Under the pieces are notes generated by a model. The model did no database searches. It was not told the DNA's origin and saw nothing but the letters and a program-made list of their open reading frames with translations. DNA of 64,000 nt from Nostocoides_A vanveenii (GTDB taxonomy: Bacteria > Actinomycetota > Actinomycetes > Actinomycetales > Dermatophilaceae). The DNA is taken from the NCBI RefSeq assembly GCF_039531165.1, contig NZ_BAAAPN010000104.1:1-64000 (forward strand). The letters are read 5' to 3'. Shown here piece after piece: positions 26,192 to 34,529 of the stretch; positions within the stretch are counted from its first letter, which is position 1; every line of letters starts with the position of its first letter. Made by a program: the position numbers and the translations under genes.

Positions 26192-27148
26192 GTGGTGACC
26201 ACACCCGCCGTCGACTTCGAGTTGACCATGGCCGAGTTGCGCGCCGTGAGCGCGTATGCCGTCGCGTGCGCCGAGCCGGCGCTGGTGATCTTCGCGCGGG
26301 GCAACCCCGACGACCCCCGGCCCGAAGCGGCCCTCGCGGCGGGCCGGATCTTCGCCGAGGGAGCGCCCCGCTCACGGCTGCAGCGCACCGCGGCCATCGC
26401 TGCACGGGCGGCCGCGCGCGAGGCGAGCACGTCGGCCGCCGCGCACGCGGCGCTGGCGGCATCGGCAGCCAGCGCTGCGGCATACCTCCATCCGTTGGCG
26501 AGGGCGACTCAGGTCGGCCACATTCTCGGAGCAGCCGCGCACGCGGCCCGGGCGGCGGAACTGGCGCGCGGGGACGATCCCGTTGTCGCCGAATACGTGC
26601 TCACGGCTGCGGCGAGGCGCCCCACCACGCCAGTGCTCGACGTTCTCGGACGCTACCCGCGTGCTCCGCACGGACGCACCCGGGTCGCCGCTCTGACCAC
26701 GCGGCTGGACAGCCTGCTGCGCGACCCGCCATCAGTGCCCCGGGTTGTCGATGACGTTGGCCCCTTCTTCCACGGCACCCGGGCCGATGTGCGACCCGGC
26801 GACCTGCTCACCCCCGGCTGGCGCTCGAACTACGGATCCAGTCGAGTGGCCAAGCACATCTACCTCACCGCCAGCAGCGCGGGCGCGCCACTCGCAGCCG
26901 AACTCGCCCGCGGCGAGGGCCCACCCCGCGTCTATCGGGTCGAACCGCTCGGACCGATCGAGGACGACCCGAATGTCACCGACAAGCGCTTCCCCGGCAA
27001 CCCCACCCGGTCTTATCGCACCACCGAGCCCCTGCGGGTGCTCGCCGAGGTCGAGGACTGGGCCCCGCCGGACGCCGAGTTCGTGCGCCACCTGCGCTCG
27101 CGGATGGGTGAGTTGGCCGAGCTCGGCATCGAAGCAATGGACGACTGA
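26192..27148 (+). CDS. Imm5-like helical domain fused to a rifampin ADP-ribosyltransferase (Arr) domain
   Basis: A 318-residue fusion. The C-terminal 130 residues are Arr-like: FFHGTRADVRPGDLL (about 192), NYGSSRVAKHIYLTAS, RVYRVEPLGPIEDDPN and KRFPGNPTRSYRT. His, Tyr and Asp lie where Arr uses them to transfer ADP-ribose from NAD+ to rifampin. The N-terminal roughly 160 residues are Ala-rich helices starting LTMAELRAVSAYAVACAE and containing GRIFAEGAPRSRLQ, resembling the Imm5-type putative immunity family. GTG 26192 is the start. Arr proteins are usually single-domain, so the fusion is notable. Rifamycin resistance is plausible; the first domain's role is unknown. Confidence 0.78.
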   Translation: MVTTPAVDFELTMAELRAVSAYAVACAEPALVIFARGNPDDPRPEAALAAGRIFAEGAPRSRLQRTAAIAARAAAREASTSAAAHAALAASAASAAAYLHPLARATQVGHILGAAAHAARAAELARGDDPVVAEYVLTAAARRPTTPVLDVLGRYPRAPHGRTRVAALTTRLDSLLRDPPSVPRVVDDVGPFFHGTRADVRPGDLLTPGWRSNYGSSRVAKHIYLTASSAGAPLAAELARGEGPPRVYRVEPLGPIEDDPNVTDKRFPGNPTRSYRTTEPLRVLAEVEDWAPPDAEFVRHLRSRMGELAELGIEAMDD

Positions 27149-27160
27149 CCCCGTTCCTAA

Positions 27161-27200
27161 ACCCTGCTAGCAGGGTCTAGGTCACCTCCAGCAGGGTCTA
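27161..27200. promoter_or_regulatory. 16-bp perfect palindrome with a 21-bp-spaced repeated half
   Basis: ACCCTGCTAGCAGGGT (27161-27176) is perfectly symmetric. The half AGCAGGGTCTA recurs 21 bases on (27190-27200), two helical turns, so both copies face the same side of the helix. It lies between two convergent gene ends, so it may be a bidirectional hairpin or a protein site. No T-run follows. Confidence 0.4.
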
Positions 27201-27236
27201 CCTTGTTTGAGGACACCTAACCTGTGCTGAGTCGCG

Positions 27237-28301
27237 TCAGTGGGCGAGCGGCGCCTTGTAAGCCTCCATATAGGCGATCTTGCCGGGCTTGGCGTCCGAC
27301 AGCGGCTTGGCCAGCTTCGCCAACTCCTTGGTGTTCACCGCGGGAAGCGCGCCGAGGTCGGCGGCGGAGAACCCGCCATACACCTGGCCGTCCTTGGCCA
27401 GGGCGACTTGCGCGTATGCCGTTCTGGTCACCGCATCGAGGTAGCTCGCCGCATCGTCGGGGTTCCATCCCGACAGATCGACGGGGGTAGTGGTGCGCAA
27501 CCAGGCGCCCCAATAGAACTCCTGGAAGGGGACGGTCCCTGCCGAGTAGCCGATGTCGCGGGCGAAATAGAGCAGGCTGCGGCCCGGGTCGTTCGCAAAG
27601 TTGGCCAGGCCCACGGTGTTCGGCAGCTTGTTGACCCCGACCGGCTGGCCGGCCGGGTCCTCGAGCCAGACCCACTTGTTCGCCTTCATGGCCGTCCAGA
27701 AGTCCTGGCGCGTCAGCCGCGAGAGATTGCCGGCGACGAGTAGGCGGACGTGCGCGTCCATACCGCCGTCGGGCATCTCGGCGAAGGAGGTCAGGGTGTG
27801 GTGTCCATCGGTGAGCCAGAGCGATCCGCCGGCCCCGATGACGACGGTCTTCATCAGCGCCCGCGCCGCCGCCGTCTCTTGCCCTGGCTGCAGTGCGCAG
27901 GTGAAGCTGCTTGGGTCATCCAGGCGCGCATCGGGCTGCGCCGCAACGGCATCCAGCAGCCCGGAGGCCTCGCACCAGTCCGCAAACTTCTTGTTGATCG
28001 TGTCCTTGCTCAGGGTGTAGCGGCCGAGCTTGTAGTTGACCTCGTCGTAACCCAATGACGGCTGCGTCGGGTGGACGTCGCCGATCCGGACATCGACGAT
28101 GTCACCCGGCTTGGCGCACAGGTAGACCATCGGCGCAGTGCGCTGATCGTGATCACAAAAGTCCGGCTTCGTGCCTGCGTGTGCGGGGCTGGCGCCGGCA
28201 ACGACGATCCCGAGCAGGCCGCTGGTGGCGGTAGTGAGTAGCAGTGCGCGCCGGGTGGCACGAGCACGGTGACGAGGCGTTCGGGCAGGGGCGGATGACA
28301 T
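27237..28301 (-). CDS. Secreted ParB-like nuclease-fold protein (ParBc_2 type)
   Basis: A 354-residue protein with an export signal containing two arginines (ATRRALLLTTATSGLLGIV, cleavage likely after SPAHA), so possibly a Tat substrate. The mature part matches the ParB-like family that carries LTDGHHTLTSFAEMP as its conserved core, preceded by VDVRIGDVHPTQPSLGYDEV. ParB folds bind or cleave nucleic acids or hydrolyse CTP, but exported members have no proven role. ATG 28301 is used because it opens the signal peptide. Stand-alone gene. Confidence 0.75.
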   Translation of the reverse strand: MSSAPARTPRHRARATRRALLLTTATSGLLGIVVAGASPAHAGTKPDFCDHDQRTAPMVYLCAKPGDIVDVRIGDVHPTQPSLGYDEVNYKLGRYTLSKDTINKKFADWCEASGLLDAVAAQPDARLDDPSSFTCALQPGQETAAARALMKTVVIGAGGSLWLTDGHHTLTSFAEMPDGGMDAHVRLLVAGNLSRLTRQDFWTAMKANKWVWLEDPAGQPVGVNKLPNTVGLANFANDPGRSLLYFARDIGYSAGTVPFQEFYWGAWLRTTTPVDLSGWNPDDAASYLDAVTRTAYAQVALAKDGQVYGGFSAADLGALPAVNTKELAKLAKPLSDAKPGKIAYMEAYKAPLAH

Positions 28302-28426
28302 GGGACTCCTCGGGATGGGCAGGCGGCATACCGACCCTCGCATCCCGTCGACCGCACTCCGCACGAATCGGCAACGTGTTGCGCCGCTGGACACGAAGTG
28401 TTCACCCGCGGCTGCCAAACGCGGCG

Positions 28427-29053
28427 CTACTCGTCAGCCTTCGCGGCCTCGCCCAACGCATCAGCCTGCTCCTTGGCCTGCACCTCGATCGCGTCCATCT
28501 CCTCGCGCACGTCAGCGGGCGGTAACACCTTCTCGCGCACCGCCTCGGCCAGCAACGCGGCGACCTGGGCCCGGGACGCACAACCGGCCCGCAGCAACGC
28601 ATTGCGCTTGGCGGCCCAGGCCGCGCCGAGGTCGTGACGGGTGGCGACCGAGACGTCATCGCGCGCCGGGTTGAGGATGTCGAGTTCTTCTTCGTTGCTG
28701 TGATGCCCGACGACCTTGGCGAGTTCCTTGACGGCGTCGTCGTACTTCTTCGTCGTCGTTCCCTTGGCATCGAGGAAGGCGAGGAGTGCTTCGAGGATCT
28801 CCGCGTGCTCCTCCTCGCCATGCTCCTCCTTGTGGCTGGAGATGGCCCGCCGCTGGCGCAGGGTGGGGTAGACCTCCGTCTCCTCGGCCTCGGCGTGGGC
28901 GACAAGCAACTCGGAAAGTGCGGCGCGAGCGGCCTCGCGGTCGCGGTCATTGCGCCGGCATTCGCGCAGGAGATCCTCGAAGAGTCGGTGATCGGCGAGG
29001 ATGAGTTCGACGACGTCCCCTTGTGTGGGGTGGATGAGCGGGTAGATAGTCAC
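28427..29053 (-). CDS. Hemerythrin HHE-domain protein
   Basis: A 208-residue four-helix protein. Iron ligands follow the HHE pattern: ILADHRLFEDLLREC, LLVAHAEAEETEVYP, EEHGEEEHAEILEALLAFL and VVGHHSNEEELDILN. These bind a di-iron site that senses or stores O2, NO or iron. The C-terminal tail is charged and helical. GTG 29053 just precedes TIYPLIHPTQGDVV. Flanked by unrelated genes on both sides. Confidence 0.88.
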   Translation of the reverse strand: MTIYPLIHPTQGDVVELILADHRLFEDLLRECRRNDRDREAARAALSELLVAHAEAEETEVYPTLRQRRAISSHKEEHGEEEHAEILEALLAFLDAKGTTTKKYDDAVKELAKVVGHHSNEEELDILNPARDDVSVATRHDLGAAWAAKRNALLRAGCASRAQVAALLAEAVREKVLPPADVREEMDAIEVQAKEQADALGEAAKADE

Positions 29054-29241
29054 GGCCTCAGCGTGGCCCAATCTCCCCACCAATTGCCGATTGCTGCCGA
29101 ACATTCCTTTCCTGCCCCGGCAGAGAACGGGCTGGGCTCCAACGCGGCTAACCCAGCGAGACCGGTGCGCCGCGCGATGTCCTGCCCGAGACCCGCCAGG
29201 TCCGGAGTTGGTCAGGCCACGCCGCTGGCTACGCTCGGCCG

Positions 29242-29583
29242 ATGAGCCGCATCTTCACGACCGCTGTCGCCGACGTTTACCCGCACTACGTCACCAAGGT
29301 GGAGAGGAAGGGACGGACCACCGGCGAGCTCAACGACGTGATCGAGTGGCTGACCGGTTATGACGAGGTGACGCTGCACAAACACCTGGCCGATCGCACG
29401 ACCTTCGCAGACTTCTTCGCCGGCGCCGAACTCAACCCCAAGGCCGCGCTTATCACCGGCTCGATCTGTGGCGTGAAGATCCAGGAGATCGAGGACCCGC
29501 TGATGCGACAGATCCGCTACCTCGACAAGCTCGTCGACGAGATCGCCAAGGGCCGGCCGATGGCAAAGGTGCTGCGAGCCTGA
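29242..29583 (+). CDS. DUF2200 family protein
   Basis: A 113-residue small protein matching DUF2200: FTTAVADVYPHYVTKVERKG, RTTGELNDVIEWLTGYDE and ITGSICGVKIQEIEDPLMRQ. Family function is unknown. It lies convergent to the ATP-grasp pair with 6 bases between the stops. Confidence 0.85.
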   Translation: MSRIFTTAVADVYPHYVTKVERKGRTTGELNDVIEWLTGYDEVTLHKHLADRTTFADFFAGAELNPKAALITGSICGVKIQEIEDPLMRQIRYLDKLVDEIAKGRPMAKVLRA

Positions 29584-29589
29584 CTGTCA

Positions 29590-30801
29590 TCACTCGGCAT
29601 AGAGGCGAAGTTCGTTGGCGAAGCGGTCGCTGATCCGCAGCGTCTGGCCGAGATCCATGTGGCGGTAGATGATCATGCCGTCGGAGAGCAGCGTGGCTCG
29701 CCAGTCGCGGCGTTGCGCCCCGATCGGCAGCAGGTCGACAACGCAGACGTGCTCGCCCTCCTCGCGCAGCAGCCGCTCCAGGCCCTCGATGTGGGTGATC
29801 CGCCCGCGGCCTTCGGCGCGCTTGAACATACTGGCGCAGTTGAACTTGTTTGTCAGCGGCGGCGCTGATCCGGTCGTGATGGCCTGCGCCCAGGTCGCGA
29901 AGAGGTCACCATCGGTCGCATAGTTCATCAGGTCGACAGTGCGTGCTCCGGGCGGTCGCGCGCCGATCTCGCCGAAGACGACCTCGCCGTCGGCCTTGCG
30001 ATACCACTCCATGTGCGTGAAGCCGTCGGTGAATCCGAGCGACTCGATCACGGCGCGCCCCATCGCGATACCGTCGGCGAGCCGTGGATCGGCCAGGTCC
30101 GAGAGCACCATCGTCACCGGGCTGATCCACTCGTGGCTGCGCTGTTGGAGCGGGCGCGGGAGATACCAGCACACATTCTCGAAGAGGATCTCGCCGCGAC
30201 CGCACACGGTGTCATAGGTGAACTCCTCGCCGTCGATGAACTCTTCGACGCTGACGAGCGGCACATGCCCGATCATCGGCTGCACTTGGGCAAGTTGCTC
30301 GGCGGAGTCGACGCGGTAGGTGTCCGCTGACCCCGCGCCCGCGATGGGCTTGACGATCAGCGGGTAGCCGATTCGCTCCGCAGCCGCCCAGATCTCGGCC
30401 GCATTGCTCGCCGACGTATGCCGTGGCGTCCGGATCCCGGCCGCGTCCAGGACGCGCTTCATCGCCTCCTTGTCGCGGAACCAGGTCGCCTGCTCCACGC
30501 TCATCCCGGGTAGTCCGAGGTGCTCGCGAATGCGTGCCGCCAGAACGACATACGGCTCCCAGAGGCATTCGACCCGGTCGATGTGCACATAGGCGGAGAG
30601 GCCGTCGAGGGCGGCCAGGACGGCCGACTCGTCGGCGAGTGCGACGTGCTCGTAGTGCGCGAGGTGGGCTTGCGCCTCCCGCGGGAGGGCATGAACGGGC
30701 TGGTCACCGACGCCGATGACCTGCGCCCCGGTCTGCGCCAGGGCGCGGGTGAAATAGGCCTGCTCGAGAGGGAAACCCGGCGAGATCATCACGATGTTCA
30801 C
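29590..30801 (-). CDS. ATP-grasp enzyme, second of a paralogous pair
   Basis: A 403-residue ATP-grasp protein (carboxylate-amine/thiol ligase superfamily, COG0439-like). A Rossmann-like N-terminal domain (MNIVMISPGFPLEQAYFTRA) is followed by the ATP-binding lid YPLIVKPIAGAGSADTY (about 155) and SVEEFIDGEEFTYDTVC. The metal-binding block EVVFGEIGARPPGA (about 285) is preceded by FTHMEWYRK. It starts 17 bases after its paralogue's stop, so the two form an operon. Substrates are unknown; a peptide, amide or dipeptide bond is the expected product. Confidence 0.8.
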   Translation of the reverse strand: MNIVMISPGFPLEQAYFTRALAQTGAQVIGVGDQPVHALPREAQAHLAHYEHVALADESAVLAALDGLSAYVHIDRVECLWEPYVVLAARIREHLGLPGMSVEQATWFRDKEAMKRVLDAAGIRTPRHTSASNAAEIWAAAERIGYPLIVKPIAGAGSADTYRVDSAEQLAQVQPMIGHVPLVSVEEFIDGEEFTYDTVCGRGEILFENVCWYLPRPLQQRSHEWISPVTMVLSDLADPRLADGIAMGRAVIESLGFTDGFTHMEWYRKADGEVVFGEIGARPPGARTVDLMNYATDGDLFATWAQAITTGSAPPLTNKFNCASMFKRAEGRGRITHIEGLERLLREEGEHVCVVDLLPIGAQRRDWRATLLSDGMIIYRHMDLGQTLRISDRFANELRLYAE

Positions 30802-30818
30802 GGCAAAACCCTTCGGTG

Positions 30819-32048
30819 TCAGTCGGATTCGACGAGTACAACGCGCGCGACCTGGACGATACGCTCCAACGCGGCCTGCACGACTCCCGTGTCTCGGTGG
30901 CGCACGGTGACAAAGCCCTCGCCCTCATAGGACGTTGCCGCCGGCTGCCCGGGCTGTGGGAGTTGGGCTCGCACGACAAGCTCGCCGAGCTCACGTTGCA
31001 GCTGATCGATGCCGTGGACGGCGCGGACCCGGCCGCGGCCCATTCCGCGCAGATAGGCCGTCCCGCAGGCATACACCCGGTCGGGCCGGTGAAACTCCTC
31101 CCGCAGAACGAGATTGGACCACAAGTCGAAGAAGTCCACGTCATGGGCGTAGCCGATCATCGACCCGATCTGCGCGCCCGGCGGGCGCGCGCCGATCTCC
31201 GAGACCGCGACCGAGCCATCCGGGCGAGCGAACCATTCCATGTGGCTGAAGGCGTCCTGCACCCCGAGTGCCGCAATCGCTTGTGGTCCGACGCGGTGAA
31301 TCTCGGCATACTGCGGTGTTGAAATATCCTGCGGGAGAACGACAGTCCACTGCATCCACGGATTGCGGACGACCTCGAGTGGCGGCGGGAGATAGTCGCT
31401 GATCGATGCCCAAAGCGTCTGGCCGTGCAGCGTCGCGGCGTCGAAGCTGTGCTCACGGCCGGTGAGGAACTCCTCTAGCAGCCATACCTGCGAGGGGTCG
31501 GCCACGGCCATCGTCAGCCAGTTGTCGAAGTCCGCGAGGGTATCGAGCCGGAAGGTCGCCTGGGCTCCCGCTCCATCCGGCGGCTTGGCGACGATCGGGA
31601 AGCCGACCACGTCGCGGAAGGCCAGCGCCTCCTCGACACGGTGGACGAGTTGGTGTCTGGCGCAAGGCAATCCGGTGGATCGCAGGACGTCCTTCATCCG
31701 CGACTTGTCGCGGACATTGAGCGCCACGGACTCGCTGAGGCCCGGTATGCCCAGAGCGTCACGCACCTGACCGAGCGGCACTTGAAGCTGCTCGAGGATC
31801 GCGATCAGCCGCTCGACCGGCCCGATCTGTGGCGTCAGTCCCCGCACGGCGTCGGCGATCTGCTGCGCGTCGAGGCCGTCGCGGACTTGGTAGTGGCCGG
31901 CCAGCGTCTGCCGGATCTCCCCCGGGACCTGGTCGAGCGACGCGGTCGTGATCAGGCCGAGGCGCACGCCGGGTGTGCGGGCTGCCGCGAGCAGGAAGTT
32001 GTTTGTCGTGTCGGCGAGGAAGGGGGCGACAAAGGCGGCGCTGACCAT
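30819..32048 (-). CDS. ATP-grasp enzyme, first of a paralogous pair
   Basis: A 409-residue relative of the downstream enzyme. The lid is FPIVAKPPDGAGAQATFRL, followed by WLLEEFLTGREHSFDAATL. The metal-binding block is VSEIGARPPGAQIG, preceded by FSHMEWFARPDG, nearly the same as HMEW and EIGARPPGA in its partner. The N-terminal domains differ (FVAPFLADTTNNFLLAAART here), so the pair probably uses different substrates or forms a heteromer. The start lies about 180 bases from the divergent PIG-L gene, a plausible shared control region. Confidence 0.8.
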   Translation of the reverse strand: MVSAAFVAPFLADTTNNFLLAAARTPGVRLGLITTASLDQVPGEIRQTLAGHYQVRDGLDAQQIADAVRGLTPQIGPVERLIAILEQLQVPLGQVRDALGIPGLSESVALNVRDKSRMKDVLRSTGLPCARHQLVHRVEEALAFRDVVGFPIVAKPPDGAGAQATFRLDTLADFDNWLTMAVADPSQVWLLEEFLTGREHSFDAATLHGQTLWASISDYLPPPLEVVRNPWMQWTVVLPQDISTPQYAEIHRVGPQAIAALGVQDAFSHMEWFARPDGSVAVSEIGARPPGAQIGSMIGYAHDVDFFDLWSNLVLREEFHRPDRVYACGTAYLRGMGRGRVRAVHGIDQLQRELGELVVRAQLPQPGQPAATSYEGEGFVTVRHRDTGVVQAALERIVQVARVVLVESD

Positions 32049-32225
32049 TTTCGCACCCTAGTGGAGTGGCGATCGGGCCAGGACGCCATGCTCGTCCCAC
32101 GGGGCCGCCCGCGACGACGGAGGCGGCGAGTTGAGAATGGGCTGTGGAGCACAATCAGGTCAGTCTCTCGACCATCATCGGCGACGAGTCGGGCCAGCAT
32201 CGTCGGGGAACGCTAAGGTGCCGGG

Positions 32226-32987
32226 ATGACCGACTCGCGTGTCTTTCCCGCCTTGCCCGATGCGTCGTGGGCGCGTGTGCTGTGCGTGGTCGCCCATCCG
32301 GACGACATGGAATATGGCACGTCCGCGGCCGTTGCGACCTGGACCGCGCGCGGTGTCGACGTCACCTACCTGCTGCTCACCAAGGGCGAGGCCGGTATGC
32401 AGCGCCCCCCCGAGGAGGTCGGCCCGCTGCGCGCAGGCGAGCAGCACCAGGCGTGCGCCAGCGTCGGTGTCCATAACCTGCGCATCCTCGACCACGCTGA
32501 CGGCATGCTCATGCCGACTCTGGAGTTGCGCCGCGACATCGCGCGGGTGATCCGGCAGGTGCGCCCGGACGCGGTCGTGACGGCGAACTTCGATGTCGAG
32601 GCGTACGGCGGTCTCAACCAGGCCGATCATCGCGCCGCCGGCCTCGCGACAGTGGACGCCGTCCGCGACGCCGACAACACCTGGGTCTTCCGCGAGTTGG
32701 CCGACGACGAGGGGCTGCCCAAGTGGCATACGTCCGCGTTGTTGGTGGCGGGGCACCCGGTCGCGACCCACGCGGTGGCCGTCGACGAGCAGGCGGTCGC
32801 GGCCTCGGTCGCCTCACTCGAGCATCACCAGGCCTACCTCGCCGACCTGCCGGGCCATCCCAAGCCGGCGGACTTCATCCCGCAGATCCTCGCCCAGGGC
32901 GGCGCGGCTGCGGGCACCGGGCACGCGGTGCTCTTCCGCGTCTATGACCTCGGCGGCTTCGCCTCCTCGACCGACGACGACGCCTGA
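32226..32987 (+). CDS. PIG-L family zinc deacetylase
   Basis: A 253-residue LmbE/PIG-L enzyme of the MshB/Mca group. The zinc motif is VVAHPDDMEYG, with the later His in NQADHRAAG. Family members remove the acetyl group from GlcNAc-linked compounds, or cleave mycothiol conjugates. The divergent ATP-grasp pair may act in the same pathway; in mycothiol synthesis a deacetylase makes the amine that a ligase then acylates. That link is inference. The C-terminus overlaps the remnant on the other strand. Confidence 0.85.
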   Translation: MTDSRVFPALPDASWARVLCVVAHPDDMEYGTSAAVATWTARGVDVTYLLLTKGEAGMQRPPEEVGPLRAGEQHQACASVGVHNLRILDHADGMLMPTLELRRDIARVIRQVRPDAVVTANFDVEAYGGLNQADHRAAGLATVDAVRDADNTWVFRELADDEGLPKWHTSALLVAGHPVATHAVAVDEQAVAASVASLEHHQAYLADLPGHPKPADFIPQILAQGGAAAGTGHAVLFRVYDLGGFASSTDDDA

Positions 32988-33478
32988 CGCGTCCTCGACG
33001 AACGCCGCAGAGCGATCGCGGGAAGCAGGCCGCCGACCACCATCGGTCCGAGGGCCGTCCCGCCGGCGAGGAAGGCCACGATCAGCACCGCAGCGACGGG
33101 CTTGCGCAATCCCATCGCGGTGGCTGCGGCCATACCGGCCACCATCGCTGCGGCCGGGGAGATCGGGAGCACCACGGTGGTCAGGGCGCCGAGGCACGCG
33201 CCGGTCAGCATGAGCGGGAAGAACTCGCCGCCGCGCCAGCCGGCCGACAGGCACACGATCATCGCGGGGGGTTTGAGCACGGCCATCGCCGCCAAGGCGA
33301 GCCAGCCGTCGTCGGCGACCCACGCGGCGACCTGACCGAACTCGTCGTGCCCGCTGAAGCGCAGGGCCGGCCAGGCCGCGGCCAGCGCGGCGAAGATCGC
33401 CGTCCCGACGAGGGTTTGGGCGCGGACACCGCCGACACTGGCAAGGAGTCGCTCAGCCGTGTGGTGCAGTCGTGGCAC
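32942..33478 (-). pseudogene. C-terminal half of a ClC-type chloride channel
   Basis: About 178 residues with five or six membrane segments. SAGWRGGEFFPLMLTGACLG corresponds to the GxFxP selectivity motif of ClC channels, and PVAAVLIVAFLAGG to the later helices. ClC proteins are about 420 residues; everything before VGTAIFAALAAAWPALRFSG is missing. The loss ends at about 33470, where a plus-strand fragment begins. The remaining frame has an ATG at 33478 but cannot form a pore. Confidence 0.7.
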
Positions 33479-33709
33479 GAGGTCCGGGTGGCGCTCGATT
33501 TCGCGCTCTTCGCCCCACCCTTACCCGTGCGGGTCAATGGCCGTGGCCTTCGGCTGACGGCGACCGATCTCGATTGGTCGGCCGGCTCCGGGCCCGAGGT
33601 CCGGGGCACCCGTGAGGCCCTGCTGACGGCGGTGGCAGGGCGAGCAGATTTGCTGCCCGAACTGAGTGGCCCGGGACTGACGACCTTCGCGAGCAGAGTT
33701 CAGAGCTGA
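33442..33709 (+). pseudogene. C-terminal fragment of a TIGR03083/MDMPI-type protein
   Basis: About 88 residues reading SWHEVRVALDFALFAPPLPV, then LRLTATDLDWSAGSGPEVRG and ALLTAVAGRADLLPELSG. This resembles the C-terminal part of mycothiol-dependent maleylpyruvate isomerase-like proteins. The metal-binding N-terminal four-helix domain is absent. It faces away from the ClC remnant; both lost their 5' ends at one junction near 33470. Confidence 0.5.
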
Positions 33710-33861
33710 CCACCTCTCGTTCCGGCGGTTCAGAGCCTCGCGGGCGCCCGGCGTTCAGGGCTTGGCGCCGGGGATGGAGGTATTCGACGATCCAGGCGTT
33801 CTCGAGTTTGATCGTCATTCAGATGACGCTATCCGTGGCGGGGAATGAAATAGGCTCCCTC

Positions 33862-34452
33862 ATGGCCACCGAAACGGCATACACAATCGCGCCGCTCAGC
33901 CCGCAGACCTGGCCTGCGTTCGACGCCTTGGTCCAGCGGCACAACGGCATCTTCGGTGGGTGCTGGTGCATTTGGTTCCACCCGGATGGGCCCGAGCGCG
34001 GCCAGGGCGCCGAGGCGAACCGGGAGTTGAAGAAGGCGTATGTCGAGTCGGGCCAGGCGCACGCCGCGCTGGTCATGGACGGCGAGGAGGCCATCGCCTG
34101 GGCCGAATTCGGCACGCCGGCCGAGTTGCCGACGATCCATCATCGCAAGCAGTACGACGCGACCAAGAGCGCCGACCCGGACTACCGGATCACGTGCGTT
34201 TTCGTCGACAAGCGTTACCGCCGGCAGGGGGTGACAGAGCTGGCGATCAGCGGCGCGCTGGGGATGATCGCCCAGGCCGGCGGCGGCGTGGTCGAGAGCT
34301 ACCCGCACGACCTGACCGAGCAGACGAAGAAGACGTCCTCCTCCTTCCTCTACAACGGCACCCGCCGGCTGTATGAACGTCTCGGCTTCACCTATGACCG
34401 CCCCAAAGGCCTGAGGAACTGCGTGATGGTCAAGACCGTCGACCCGGCCTGA
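33862..34452 (+). CDS. GNAT N-acetyltransferase
   Basis: A 196-residue acetyltransferase. The early motif FGGCWCIWFHPDGPE is shared by a GNAT group of unknown substrate. The acetyl-CoA loop is VDKRYRRQGVTELAI, and the end reads RRLYERLGFTYDRPKGLRNC. ATG 33862 opens the conserved region; ATG 33823 is possible. About 80 bases follow before the aquaporin gene on the other strand. Confidence 0.82.
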   Translation: MATETAYTIAPLSPQTWPAFDALVQRHNGIFGGCWCIWFHPDGPERGQGAEANRELKKAYVESGQAHAALVMDGEEAIAWAEFGTPAELPTIHHRKQYDATKSADPDYRITCVFVDKRYRRQGVTELAISGALGMIAQAGGGVVESYPHDLTEQTKKTSSSFLYNGTRRLYERLGFTYDRPKGLRNCVMVKTVDPA

Positions 34453-34529
34453 GGCTTGGCGCCGGTCGGTCCGTCACTGGTCCATGAGGATCGTGAGCCT
34501 CTCGCGGACCTCACGACGTCTGCGGCGGA

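Noticed and set aside
33720..33818. Minus-strand ORF starting MTIKLENAWIVEYLHPRRQA
   Set aside because: A plausible first 15 residues, but the rest is low-complexity Arg/Pro/Ser and there is no family match; perhaps a fragment, too weak to call.
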